The notes beneath the pieces are model-generated. The model was not told the DNA's origin. It saw only the letters and a list, made by a program, of their open reading frames with translations, and made no database searches. A stretch of 63,495 bases of DNA from Suilimivivens sp964458255 (lineage in GTDB: Bacteria > Bacillota > Clostridia > Lachnospirales > Lachnospiraceae): NCBI GenBank assembly GCA_964458255.1, contig CAYWHY010000003.1:1-63495 (forward strand), read 5' to 3'. Both the position numbers and the translations under genes were made by a program. Shown one piece after another: positions 34,970 to 44,452 of this stretch. Position 1 is the first letter of the stretch. The number at the start of each line of letters is the position of its first letter.

Positions 34970-37393
34970 TTACGATTCCTTCTGTTTTTCCCAAAAGTTA
35001 TCCACAGCCTCTTCTATCTGTGTAAGAGATACTCTTTCATAATTATCCCACTCTCTTGGAAACATTTTAAGATATGCTCCACTTAAAAATCTGTCATCCA
35101 AAAGTGCGATCACACCTACATCTTCCTCTGTGCGAATCACCCGTCCGGCAGCCTGCAATACTTTATTCATTCCGGGATATTTATATGCATAGTCAAAACC
35201 ATTATCCCCGTCCTTATCAAAATATCTTTTCAAAATTTCTCTTTCATTGCAAACCATCGGAAGTCCTGTCCCTACAATAATGGCACCTATTAAACTGTCA
35301 TTTTTAAGGTCAATCCCTTCACCGAAAATTCCTCCCAGAACACAAAAACCCAAAAGTGTTCTTTCCTCTTTTGGTGTGAATCTTGCAAGAAAAGCCTCCC
35401 TTTCCTGCTCATTCATATACTCCTCCTGCAAAAGACATTCCACCCTCTCTGTATCCTGATAATAGGAACAGTAAGTCTCATAAACATTCTGCAAAAAAGC
35501 ATATGACGGTAAGAATATTATATAATTTCCTTTTTTTCTCCGGATAATTTTGTGAATATAGGTAGCTATATTGTAATATTCCATATCCGAGCGCCTACTG
35601 TACCTGCTGGTCACATCTCCGGCTACAAAAAGTCCCTTTTTCTCCGGAGAAAAAACAGAACTTGCATACACCTCATAATCTCCCTCGTCTGCTCCAAGAA
35701 GTCTCTTGTAATACTGAATGGGAAGTAGTGTGGCAGAAAAAAGTATGGTACTTCTTCCTCTCATCATACATTCCTTTAAATTTCCGGAAGGATTTACACA
35801 AAATAGTTTGACGGAAAATTTTCCATCTGATTCCATCTGTGTATAAATTACATAATTGGAATCCAATCCCTCATAAATCAACAGGAAATGCGAAACGTTA
35901 AAATAGAACTCCAAAATTTCTTTTTTAACAGGACTGTCTTCATGCTCCTCCAGGTAATCTTCCATAATGGATGATAATCTGATTAATGCTCTTGCAAAGG
36001 GAGCTATCTCTGTTTCGGAGAGGCAATTATAATTTTCGCATTCTCTTTTAAGTTCTAAAAGTTCACGATTGCATCTCTCAAGCTGGCGATACATCTTACC
36101 GTCATACTCTTTTATCACCTTACGCAAAGCCGGAAAATCTTCCTTTACAAGCACTGCACTGTACATTTCCCGTCCACGCTCCACAAGATTATGCGCCTCA
36201 TCAATAAGAAAAATATAATCTTCTCTTACTCCCTCTGCAAAAAAACGTTTTAAATACACATGCGGATCAAATAAATAATTGTAATCTCCAATTACGGCAT
36301 CCGCAAACAAACTCATGTCCAGACACATTTCAAAGGGACACACCTGATGTGCATGTGCATAAGTTTCTATTTTTTCTCTGGTAAAATTATCTTCTTTTGT
36401 CAGTAAGTCATAGATGGCATCATTAATTCTGTCAAAATGTCCCTTGGCGTAAGGGCAATATTCAGGATTACATTCGGTCTCTTCCATAAAACAGATTTTT
36501 TCTTTGGCTGTCAAGATTACAGATTTGAATTTTAATCCCTTTTCCCGCATGATTTCCAGCGTATCGTCTGCTACAGCTCTGGTAACTGTCTTTGCAGTTA
36601 AATAAAACAACTTATTTGACATTCCCTCTCCCATAGCCTTCACTGCCGGAAACATGGTAGAAATTGTTTTTCCCACACCGGTAGGTGCTTCAATAAACAG
36701 CTTACGTTTATGATAAATGGTCTGATAAACATATGTTACAAGGTCTTTCTGACCGTCCCGGTAATCAAACGGGAAAGTCAGTTCTTTGACAGACCCGGTC
36801 CGAAGCTTCTGCCACTCTATTTGGAAATCGGCCCACTTTCTGTATTTATCCATAATATCATCAAACCACTCTTCCAAAGTAGCCATGTCATATTCAGAGT
36901 GAAAATACCTGATTTCTTCTGTATCAATATTGCAATAAGTCATTCTGATACGAATATGTTTTAAGTCATTTTGTTTGCCGTAAATATAGGCATAGCACTT
37001 GGCCTGTGCCTGATGAACCTGTACTGCCTCTTTCATCTTGTGAATATCACGGTATGTTCCCTTAATCTCATCTATCGTAACAGTAAAACTGTCACGAAAA
37101 GCCGGCGCTATATCATGTTCTGCAAGCTCAGGAATCTGTGATACATCTCCCTGCGGCTGAATAATGATACCGTCGGCTCTTCCTTCTATTAATATAGTGT
37201 AATTTTCTGTTTCTACCGAATGGCGCAAAAAAACCTCCGCATGATATTCTGATCCCATCCTTCTTTGTATCATGCGATGAATTCTGCTGCCTTCCGCCAT
37301 TGCATTGTCTGCTGCTGTTGTCCTTCTATTGTCAATATTTCCGCTGCGGAGCACAAACTCCACCAGATTTCTGACCGATATCTGTATTTCCAA
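34970..37393 (-). CDS. RecB-like nuclease domain fused to XPD/DinG-type Fe-S helicase
   Basis: An 807-residue protein. The N-terminal ~190 residues match a PD-(D/E)XK nuclease: IEGRADGIII, TIDEIKGTYRDI and a QAQAKCYAY helix. The helicase has Walker A EAPTGVGKTIS near residue 240, the DEAH box FLIDEAHNLVERG, and Fe-S ligand cysteines CFMEETECNPEYCPYAK. The C-terminal motif VI is QAAGRVIRTEEDVG. It is the third gene of an operon with a TIGR03915-like protein and a radical SAM protein. Two LexA boxes flank the operon promoter. A role in DNA repair is likely. Confidence 0.9.
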   Translation of the reverse strand: MEIQISVRNLVEFVLRSGNIDNRRTTAADNAMAEGSRIHRMIQRRMGSEYHAEVFLRHSVETENYTILIEGRADGIIIQPQGDVSQIPELAEHDIAPAFRDSFTVTIDEIKGTYRDIHKMKEAVQVHQAQAKCYAYIYGKQNDLKHIRIRMTYCNIDTEEIRYFHSEYDMATLEEWFDDIMDKYRKWADFQIEWQKLRTGSVKELTFPFDYRDGQKDLVTYVYQTIYHKRKLFIEAPTGVGKTISTMFPAVKAMGEGMSNKLFYLTAKTVTRAVADDTLEIMREKGLKFKSVILTAKEKICFMEETECNPEYCPYAKGHFDRINDAIYDLLTKEDNFTREKIETYAHAHQVCPFEMCLDMSLFADAVIGDYNYLFDPHVYLKRFFAEGVREDYIFLIDEAHNLVERGREMYSAVLVKEDFPALRKVIKEYDGKMYRQLERCNRELLELKRECENYNCLSETEIAPFARALIRLSSIMEDYLEEHEDSPVKKEILEFYFNVSHFLLIYEGLDSNYVIYTQMESDGKFSVKLFCVNPSGNLKECMMRGRSTILFSATLLPIQYYKRLLGADEGDYEVYASSVFSPEKKGLFVAGDVTSRYSRRSDMEYYNIATYIHKIIRRKKGNYIIFLPSYAFLQNVYETYCSYYQDTERVECLLQEEYMNEQEREAFLARFTPKEERTLLGFCVLGGIFGEGIDLKNDSLIGAIIVGTGLPMVCNEREILKRYFDKDGDNGFDYAYKYPGMNKVLQAAGRVIRTEEDVGVIALLDDRFLSGAYLKMFPREWDNYERVSLTQIEEAVDNFWEKQKES

Positions 37394-37432
37394 AACTGCT
37401 CTCCCTTATCTGCCAACCGGTTATTTGTCCTG

Positions 37433-38209
37433 CTATTTGTCTTTCATAAACTCCGTCATATATTTTCTATATCTGATTGGCAGCATATTTCTCTGAAGCC
37501 CGGGATTATTACGTTCTTTTATTGCTATCGTCTGGAAAAAGTGGTAAAACAAATCACTGTATTTTTCTTCTCCCTGCGAAAAGCATGGGAACTGCTCCTC
37601 CGCTTTGGCTTCGCCTGCAAACAAATACCACTCTTTACCTGCAGGATGAATTGCATAAATATTTCTCTTTTCATCATATACCACAAAGTTCTCTAAGGGA
37701 AGTCTGTCTGCAAAATGAGGCATAATAAAAGTGATAATATTATTTTTCGGACTGATTTCGGAATATAAAATTTGGTTTTGAAGTTCCCTGAACCTGATAA
37801 ATTCTATATGAAAATGTGCTTCATTGGCAGTAAATCTTGCCAATTCAAACACTCTGTGAACATAATGGTTCGCCAGATTTCCCATCAGTTCTCTTTTCTT
37901 TAACATACCAAGTCCCACAACAATGGTCTTATATACTGCCTCCGCTTTATCAGGTTCAAAAGAAGCCATTGCCCGGCACAATGCCAGATAAGTCTCCTCT
38001 CCAAATTCTCTGATTATCGTTCTCGCTACCTTAGCGGCCTTTCCGGCATTGGCGGGACATTCCTTATATACTGCAAACAAACGGTAATTTTCTTCTTCCC
38101 CCACACATAAATGTATCTGTTCATGAGGCTTCTTCATCAGATATGCATCATATACACCTGAAAATATGCCTTCCAATGAATCTTCACATATTAAATAGAA
38201 TTCTTCCAC
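37433..38209 (-). CDS. TIGR03915-like putative DNA metabolism protein (DUF4130)
   Basis: A 258-residue protein beginning MEEFYLICEDSLEGIFSGVY, with a basic region LMGNLANHYVHRVFELARFT and IEFIRFREL. This matches a family almost always found beside a radical SAM protein and thought to act in DNA metabolism; the reaction is unknown. It starts 2 bases after the radical SAM gene ends and lies 39 bases before the helicase gene. Confidence 0.85.
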   Translation of the reverse strand: MEEFYLICEDSLEGIFSGVYDAYLMKKPHEQIHLCVGEEENYRLFAVYKECPANAGKAAKVARTIIREFGEETYLALCRAMASFEPDKAEAVYKTIVVGLGMLKKRELMGNLANHYVHRVFELARFTANEAHFHIEFIRFRELQNQILYSEISPKNNIITFIMPHFADRLPLENFVVYDEKRNIYAIHPAGKEWYLFAGEAKAEEQFPCFSQGEEKYSDLFYHFFQTIAIKERNNPGLQRNMLPIRYRKYMTEFMKDK

Positions 38210-38211
38210 CG

Positions 38212-39522
38212 CTAACCTCCTACTGCCTGATTCCAGTTAAATGTCATATTGTCATCGAATAAGGAAAGTTGTTTGTAGGTCATTCCGTCTCTGTCAAAAG
38301 GTAACTTTTCTTTATTTGATATCAGATTACGGGTAATATAATCTTCTTCTATTTTGGTCGGATACATCATCTTTCCGCTACACGTTATAAAATAAAGTGC
38401 TCTCTTTAAGGTAACACCTATCTTTTTCAAATCATCAAAGCTAAGATTGCCGTTTCTCCTTGCACGAACAATTCTTTGGGCACTCTTTACTCCTATTCCG
38501 GGCACCCTTAAAATAGTCTGATAATCTGCTCTGTTAATTTCTACCGGAAACAGTTCTAAATGCCTTAGCGCCCAATCTGCTTTCGGATCCAACAAGATAT
38601 TGAAATTCGGTTTCTGTTCGCTTAAAAGCTCCTTTGCTTCAAATCCATAGAACCTAAGCAGCCAGTCTGCCTGATAAAGACGATGCTCCCTAAGAAGCGG
38701 CGGTCCTCCGGGTATTGTCGGAAGGTCCTTATCTTCATTTACATTGACAAATGCAGAATAATAAACTCTTTTTAAATCAAATTTTTTGTATAAATTTTCA
38801 GTAACCATCATCAGATGATAATCGCTTTCCGGCGTGGCTCCCACAATCATTTGGGTTGACTGGCCGGCCGGCACAAAAGAAGGTGCATGACGATAAACTA
38901 CTATTTCCTCTTTATTTTGTACGATTCCCTGCTGAATCTGCCGCATAGGAGCCAATATATTTTTCCTATGCTTATTAGGCGCCAGCTTCTGTAAACCTTC
39001 CGCTGTCGGCAATTCCAGATTTACACTCATTCTGTCTGCCAAAAGTCCTAACTTCTGAACAAGAAACGGGTCCGCTCCGGGAATTGCTTTCACATGAATG
39101 TATCCTTGAAAACGATATAATGTCCGAAGTTTGTAAACTGCCTCATAAATCAATTCCATGGTATATGTAGGACTGTTAATAATTCCGGAGCTCAAAAATA
39201 AACCTTCAATATAGTTTCTTCTGTAAAACTGTATGGTAAGCTCACAGATTTCATCCGGTGTAAAGGACGCTCTCGTCACATCATTGGAACGTCTGTTAAT
39301 ACAATACTTACAATCATAAATACACTCGTTGGTAAATAATATCTTTAAAAGAGAAATACATCTTCCGTCAGCACTGAAGCTGTGACAGATACCTGCTGCC
39401 GATGCATTTCCGATGCCTGTACCGTCCCCTTTCCTTCCGACGCCGCTGGAAGAACAGGATACATCATATTTCGCTGCATCTGACAATATCTCAAGTTTTT
39501 GTGTCAATGTCATCTGTTCCAT
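38212..39522 (-). CDS. Putative DNA modification/repair radical SAM protein
   Basis: A 436-residue radical SAM enzyme with the Fe-S motif CIYDCKYC (CxxxCxxC) in ILFTNECIYDCKYCINRR, close to residue 70. The C-terminus carries a helix-hairpin-helix DNA-binding motif (TILRVPGIGVKSAQRIVRAR). This combination matches TIGR03916. It is the first gene of the operon. Its reaction is not known; it probably acts on DNA or a nucleotide precursor. The HhH motif supports DNA contact. Confidence 0.9.
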   Translation of the reverse strand: MEQMTLTQKLEILSDAAKYDVSCSSSGVGRKGDGTGIGNASAAGICHSFSADGRCISLLKILFTNECIYDCKYCINRRSNDVTRASFTPDEICELTIQFYRRNYIEGLFLSSGIINSPTYTMELIYEAVYKLRTLYRFQGYIHVKAIPGADPFLVQKLGLLADRMSVNLELPTAEGLQKLAPNKHRKNILAPMRQIQQGIVQNKEEIVVYRHAPSFVPAGQSTQMIVGATPESDYHLMMVTENLYKKFDLKRVYYSAFVNVNEDKDLPTIPGGPPLLREHRLYQADWLLRFYGFEAKELLSEQKPNFNILLDPKADWALRHLELFPVEINRADYQTILRVPGIGVKSAQRIVRARRNGNLSFDDLKKIGVTLKRALYFITCSGKMMYPTKIEEDYITRNLISNKEKLPFDRDGMTYKQLSLFDDNMTFNWNQAVGG

Positions 39523-39589
39523 TTATCAATATCCTTACAATCACCGGGTTTCTCTTAATTGTTCCATAAATCCCTCACATTTCCTTTTA

Positions 39590-39658
39590 GAACATTTGTT
39601 TGCTTTTATATTATCACATTCTTCGTGCTAAGGCAATCCCTTTTCAGAACATTTGTTC
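39590..39658 (-). promoter_or_regulatory. SOS promoter: two LexA boxes flanking -35/-10
   Basis: GAACATTTGTTT (39590-39601) and GAACATTTGTTC (39647-39658) match the Gram-positive LexA box GAAC-N4-GTTC/T. Between them, on the minus strand, lie TTGCCT (39636-39631), 17 bases and TAATAT (39613-39608) with extended -10. This should make the radical SAM operon DNA-damage inducible. Confidence 0.88.
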
Positions 39659-39673
39659 TGTTGCTTTCAAAAT

Positions 39674-39705
39674 AAAAAAATCGCAAGAGAATTACTCCCT
39701 TGCGA
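39674..39705 (-). terminator. Intrinsic terminator after the CPBP gene
   Basis: TCGCAAG (39681-39687) pairs with CTTGCGA (39699-39705), followed on the minus strand by a seven-T run. It overlaps the 3' end of the CPBP coding sequence. Confidence 0.88.
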
Positions 39706-40567
39706 CCTTACATTTCTTTTTTATATAAACCAACATTCCTATTGCCAAAGTCAACATAGCTACAGCCATTATCCATAAAATCATCCGACTTGTCTGTGAA
39801 AGACTGTTGTTGTAGGTAATTACGTAAACACTGATATTGGCCATGCTGTGAAACAGTATCGGTATTTCAAAGCCACCCATAATCTCATAAAGATAAGCAA
39901 TCAGCGTTCCCAATATGGTTCCATACACTGCCTGCACCATATTACCATGATAACATCCAAACAAAAGGGCTGAAAAAATAAGTGCAATCCGGACGGAAAA
40001 ACAACGTTTCATCCTGTTATAAAGGATCCCCCGAAACACAGCCTCCTCTGCAATTGGTGAAATTACACCATACAAAACAAGACCGATTGCAAACGAAACA
40101 CCGTATTGTATTTCACGAACTTCTGTGAAGTGCTGAGAACTTCCTGTAAAACCAAGCAGACTAAATAAAATATTAATCCCTACTGCCGCACAAAAGGAAA
40201 GTGCCAAAAGAAATGCGTATCCCGTTACTGTCTCTGCAATTGTTCTTTTTCTTTTTTTCTCATCTTCGCCCTTCACTTCACTTCTGATAACCGGCAAAAT
40301 AAACGCTGTTCCTATAAGAATTGCACCTCCGTTTATCATACCTCTGACAGTATCGGTATGTGCTGTCAGGAATGTCTTCATCCCGTCACTTCCATACTGC
40401 ATCATAACGTCTAATCCTACCCACAAAAGTATTTCACAAATGTCATGTATCACCAAATATAACAAAAGCGGCAAAAGCAAATATGCTGTTTTTTTCATGG
40501 AAGGCCACTCCTTAACTTCCTTTTCCTCCCATTTGTATGCTATCGTTTTCCAAAATCCCATTTTCAC
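39692..40567 (-). CDS. CPBP family intramembrane metalloprotease
   Basis: A 291-residue protein with about eight membrane segments. The three CPBP motifs are present: EEAVFRGILYNRM (motif 1), FGCYHGNMVQAVY (motif 2, His) and LFHSMANISVY (motif 3). Members process prenylated substrates or act in bacteriocin immunity and surface-protein pathways. No peptide-bacteriocin genes are adjacent. It is 39 bases from the HAD gene and may share a transcript with it. Confidence 0.85.
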   Translation of the reverse strand: MKMGFWKTIAYKWEEKEVKEWPSMKKTAYLLLPLLLYLVIHDICEILLWVGLDVMMQYGSDGMKTFLTAHTDTVRGMINGGAILIGTAFILPVIRSEVKGEDEKKRKRTIAETVTGYAFLLALSFCAAVGINILFSLLGFTGSSQHFTEVREIQYGVSFAIGLVLYGVISPIAEEAVFRGILYNRMKRCFSVRIALIFSALLFGCYHGNMVQAVYGTILGTLIAYLYEIMGGFEIPILFHSMANISVYVITYNNSLSQTSRMILWIMAVAMLTLAIGMLVYIKKKCKVARE

Positions 40568-40606
40568 ACCTGTTATTTTCCAATCAGTTATTACTGTCTG
40601 CGTTCT

Positions 40607-41275
40607 CTATTTCGTCAGCAAAAGTGCCTGCAATTCCTCTACTGTATCTACAATAAAATCGGCACCTTCTTCCTTAAGCTCTCCTTCTTTTGCAAAACCG
40701 AATCTGACTCCGACTCCTGTAAGTCCGTAAGCCTTTGCACCCTGAATATCGAACTTCCGGTCTCCTACCATGACGCAGGAATGCTTCTTTTCCTCTGCAG
40801 ACATTTCAAGAATCCCAAGTTGTCTGAGTGCTTCTTCCACAACTTCCTCTTTCGAATCTCTTCTGCCGTCAAGTTCGCTTCCAACAATTACATCAAAGAA
40901 CTGCCCGATGCTGAAATGCTCAAGTATCTGCTTTACAAAAACAGTAGGTTTGCCGGATGCCACAGCCAGCGTAATACCGCTGTCTTTAAGTACGCCAAGC
41001 ATCCTGTCAATGCCTTCATAAAGCTCATTTTCAAAAATTCCGACAGGCGCAAATCTCTCCCTGTAATCTGCTACCGCTGCCTCCGCTTCTTCTCTTCCCA
41101 TACCATAGACTTCCATGAAGGTATCTCTGAGCGGAGGTCCGATAAAGAACTCCAGTTTCCTGATATCCGGCTCATCAACACCATGCTTTTTCAGTGCATA
41201 CTGCACTGATTTCGTAATTCCCTCTCTCGGATCGGTAAGTGTACCGTCCAAGTCAAATAAACAATACCGAAACAT
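40607..41275 (-). CDS. HAD-superfamily hydrolase (phosphoglycolate phosphatase-like)
   Basis: A 222-residue HAD subfamily IA phosphatase: nucleophile motif I FDLDGTLTDPREGI, motif II in AVASGKPTVF, and motif III/IV around VMVGDRKFDIQGAKAYGLTG. A helical cap lies between motifs I and II. It resembles Gph/PgmB-type enzymes; the substrate cannot be deduced. The start at 41275 follows an AAAGAAT-like sequence. Confidence 0.9.
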   Translation of the reverse strand: MFRYCLFDLDGTLTDPREGITKSVQYALKKHGVDEPDIRKLEFFIGPPLRDTFMEVYGMGREEAEAAVADYRERFAPVGIFENELYEGIDRMLGVLKDSGITLAVASGKPTVFVKQILEHFSIGQFFDVIVGSELDGRRDSKEEVVEEALRQLGILEMSAEEKKHSCVMVGDRKFDIQGAKAYGLTGVGVRFGFAKEGELKEEGADFIVDTVEELQALLLTK

Positions 41276-41364
41276 TCTTTCCCTCCGTCATTCGTTTATT
41301 CAGCCTTTACCATTTTTATCCTAAAGCATATATTAACTCACTTTTTGCAAAAGTGTCTGTATCG

Positions 41365-41403
41365 ATAAATTTTTATTTGCCAGAATGACAAATAAAAATT
41401 TAT
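41365..41403. repeat. 15-bp perfect palindrome at the end of the GNAT remnant
   Basis: ATAAATTTTTATTTG (41365-41379) is perfectly complementary to CAAATAAAAATTTAT (41389-41403), with a 9-base loop. It overlaps the truncated end of the GNAT pseudogene. A second smaller hairpin (CACTTTT...AAAAGTG) follows on its other side near 41339-41355. Confidence 0.6.
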
Positions 41404-41630
41404 ACACATAATACTTGTTCTTCCAGACCGTCCCTCTTGCTTCCATCCTCGTTTTCGGCTCCCCAGTACCGGTTTCCTTCTGTACAATAAATCTCCGAAA
41501 ATCTGCCAAGATCAGGATCTGCCCATGCCGTTCCCTCATGGTCTGCTCCAAACTCGATCAGGCAGCTGCGGATGACGTGCTCTACTTCTTTATTATCTTT
41601 TGTTTCAATTTCTCTGATTTGCTATTGCAT
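41400..41630 (-). pseudogene. GNAT acetyltransferase N-terminal fragment
   Basis: The frame reads MQ*QIREIETKDNKEVEHVI, then RSCLIEFGADHEGTAWADPD and IYCTEGNRYWGAENEDG. This matches the N-terminal 60 residues of Lachnospiraceae GNAT N-acetyltransferases. It has an in-frame TAG at the third codon (41622-41624) and stops after about 75 codons, before the acetyl-CoA-binding loop. So it is a decayed fragment. Truncation coincides with the 15-bp palindrome. Confidence 0.6.
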
Positions 41631-41668
41631 TTCTGAAATCTCCTGCCGGTTGGTGTGCTTTCACTCAC

Positions 41669-41709
41669 AAAAAAACTCTCTGCTATCAGTATATACAAAT
41701 AGCAGAGAG
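41669..41709 (-). terminator. Intrinsic terminator after the large secreted repeat protein
   Basis: CTCTCTGCTAT (41676-41686) pairs with ATAGCAGAGAG (41699-41709); the minus strand then has a seven-T run. Confidence 0.9.
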
Positions 41710-41739
41710 TCATGCAATACCTTTTTATCAATCAGATAT

Positions 41740-44296
41740 TTACTCTTCTATAATTTCAATTTTAGCTCCAATCTTGTTTGCAAAATAAAAATAACCATAA
41801 AAGTAATCTTCATCCTCCAACAATTCAGTATAATCAATGTTAGCAGGAATAATAATTTGATATTTCTTTCGATCATACTCAAAAATAATAGCAATCGTTA
41901 CATCTGCTCGTTCCTGAAGCTTTTTTATCAAATAATCTGATATCGTGTATATTTTATCGGAAGCAAACAATATATGTTCATTTGCTAAAGCTGTATCTAT
42001 TATTTGATATAATTCGTTGATATATACCTGGCTTGACGGTACAATACTTCTTTCACTGACACTTCCACAAGAACATTTCAATTCTTCAATACCATCTTGG
42101 GTTTTGCTCACATTTTGTATAACTACCCATTTAAAGTTATGAGTATGTTGTATCATAGATTTTTTTGATGTAATAGAATCAACATTCGGTGTCGGTTTCG
42201 CACTTAAGGGTGGCGTTGTGCCCGGAGTTGCTTCTGCACTCACAGTTGGCATTGCACTCGAGGATGGTGCTGCACTTGTAGTTGGCGTCGCACTCGAAGA
42301 TGGTGTTGCACTTGTAGTTGGTGTTACACTCGGAGTTGCTTCTGCACTTGTAGTTGGTGTTGCGCTTGTAGTTGGCGTCGCACTCGAAGATGGTGTTGCA
42401 CTTGTAGTTGGTGTTACACNNNNNNNNNNNNNNNNNNNNNNNNNNNNNNNNNNNNNNNNNNNNNNNNNNNNNNNNNNNNNNNNNNNNNNNNNNNNNNNNN
42501 NNNNNNNNNNNNNNNNNNNTCGGAGTTGCTTCTGCACTTGTAGTTGGTGTTGCGCTTGTAGTTGGCGTCGCACTTGTAGTTGGTGTTACACTCGGAGTTG
42601 ATGTTGCACTTACAGTTGGTGTCGCACTCGAAGATGGTGTTGCACTTGTAGTTGGCGTCGCACTCGAAGATGGTGTTGCACTTGTAGTTGGCGTCGCACT
42701 CGATACCGGTTCTCTACTCGGTAATGAAGATGGATCCACAACGGTTACTCTACATGTATCTGTATATCTTCCACACCGGGCAGTTATAATTGCATTTCCT
42801 TTTCCCACGGCAGTTACAACACCATTTTCAACTGAGGCAACAGAATAATCACTACACGACCATAGAGTTTCTTTACTGTCTGTTGTATCTGCTGGCTTAT
42901 AACTGACAGCTAAAGTTTCTGAATTTCCTTTGTTTAAAGTCATATTGCTTTTATTTAATGAAATTCCTGTTAGTAATTTTTCACCTGTTGTTTTAAAGGT
43001 TTTAACTTCACCGGCAGTTTCGCGTCCATTGATTTTTACATAAAACTGATAGTAATATGTTTTCCCCGGAGATAGTACAGGATGTGTATTTAATTCTGCA
43101 TTACAATCAAACCACATTTCAAAATATCCATTATTATTTAATTGCGTATAACCTGCAGAAGACAAAGCTTGATTTTCAATTTTTCCAACATTCCAATTAT
43201 TGGCTTCTGTTCCAACCCGCACACCTATTTCATTAATACCAGATCTGGCATTTGTTGAAACAGTTGCATATAGCACCGCATTTGTATCAGAAACGCTTCC
43301 TCGATTTCCTCCTACCCCATAATCTGTGATTGAAGCTGTAATTGGAGCAGTAAGATTTACTGTTCCTTGTCCAATAAGAGGATTATTTCCACTCTCGCTG
43401 TTAATAGCATAAATATATACTGTTTGATTTCCGGTATAAGAAGTTTCAAATGTATGTTCAAAACGATGATTTCCCCCTACACCATACGCATCTGTAACGT
43501 CTTGACTCTGCTTATTCGCATTAAGTATAATATCTGCACTTTTTCCAGGAGTTCCGGCTGGTTGTCCAACGTAAATATGTATTTGCAATGATGTATTGGG
43601 CGTATCCGGATCGTATGTCCAACCTCGGACATATATTTTGTTATCCACACTTGAAATTGTATTTACATCTCCAAGTGGATCTTGGTTCTTTACAAGTGTA
43701 ATATCGGACGGTTTATGGCGTCCGTTCTTAAATGGATAACCGCTTCCTCCATACAAATCAACTAAATTATTTCCACTAATTGTATATGTTGTATCCCAAA
43801 ATATTTTACACCATTGACCTTGAGCATTGCATTCTGTTACAGATAATGTGTTACCAGTTTTACCTATAACAAATACAGTATGACATATCGGTTCTCCTGA
43901 CAAAGTATAGGTATTCGTAAACATTGTTACAATATCACCCACTTGAATTTCATTTATAGAATAATACAATGAACTAGCATCATAATGTTGTCCATACATA
44001 TCATAAAATGTTTTCAGAGCATATCCCACGCATTGAAAATTACCATCAAAGCTGTTACAATCGGGATCTCCTGTTCCAGAATGATTGGTACATGCACTGT
44101 CTGTATAACCGTCAGGATTATTAACAGGCCCCCTATGATTCCAATATTTTCCATCTGGGAATTTTGCTCTTTGAACAGCAAGTTTTTCTTCAAAATTAAT
44201 AGTTGTAGCCATTACAGGTATACTCGGTATCTGCACAGTCACCAATATGCACATAACACTTAACAACCATGCCATCCCCTTTTTCCATCTCTTCAT
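41740..44296 (-). CDS. Large secreted protein: CHAP-like domain, Ig-like domain, SATPTT repeats, shared C-terminal module (contains assembly gap)
   Basis: A signal peptide (MKRWKKGMAWLLSVMCILVT) leads to a CHAP/amidase-like domain (about residues 35-190) with a possible catalytic Cys (FQCVGYALKTF), His (CHTVFVIGK) and TECN. Next come extracytoplasmic beta domains, a Big_2 Ig-like domain (LLTGISLNKSNMTLNKGNSE), a Ser/Thr/Pro repeat region (SATPTTSATPSSS), then a 135-residue C-terminal module (41743-42147) shared with the proteins ending at 60989 and 61989. The 42420-42519 N-run changes the apparent frame, so true length and frame across it are unknown. It is divergent from an XRE regulator gene. 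Confidence 0.8.
42420..42519. other. Assembly gap (100 N)
   Basis: A run of exactly 100 N falls within the SATPTT-encoding repeats. The repeat array probably prevented assembly; the number of missing units is unknown. Confidence 0.99.
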
Positions 44297-44331
44297 TCTT
44301 TTTTCCTCCTAATAAGAACTTTACCTGTTTC

Positions 44332-44360
44332 AGATTATCACACTCTTTTCATTTTGTAAA
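44332..44360 (-). promoter_or_regulatory. Promoter of the large secreted protein
   Basis: On the minus strand TTTACA (44360-44355), 17 bases, TAATCT (44337-44332) with extended -10 TGA. Upstream GTGTATAC and GTGTAT motifs (near 44365-44390) lie towards the divergent XRE gene and could be its operators. Confidence 0.6.
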
Positions 44361-44452
44361 CCTTTTGTGTATACTTCTTGGTGTATTATAAACCTCGCAA
44401 TTAGTTATTTGTCATACAAGTAAACAATAAACTATACCTAGGAGGTTTAGTT

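Noticed and set aside
34818..35006. Chromosome or plasmid origin
   Set aside because: Too few boxes, no dnaA/dnaN or AT-rich unwinding layout; kept only as an unexplained cluster.
42218..42848. Long plus-strand frames with GVALVVG repeats
   Set aside because: They are the antisense reading of the SATPTT repeat region; the signal peptide, domains and promoter are all on the minus strand.
41740..44296. Apparent frameshift between the two halves of the secreted repeat protein
   Set aside because: The frame change coincides with a fixed 100-N assembly gap, so it says nothing about the real sequence.
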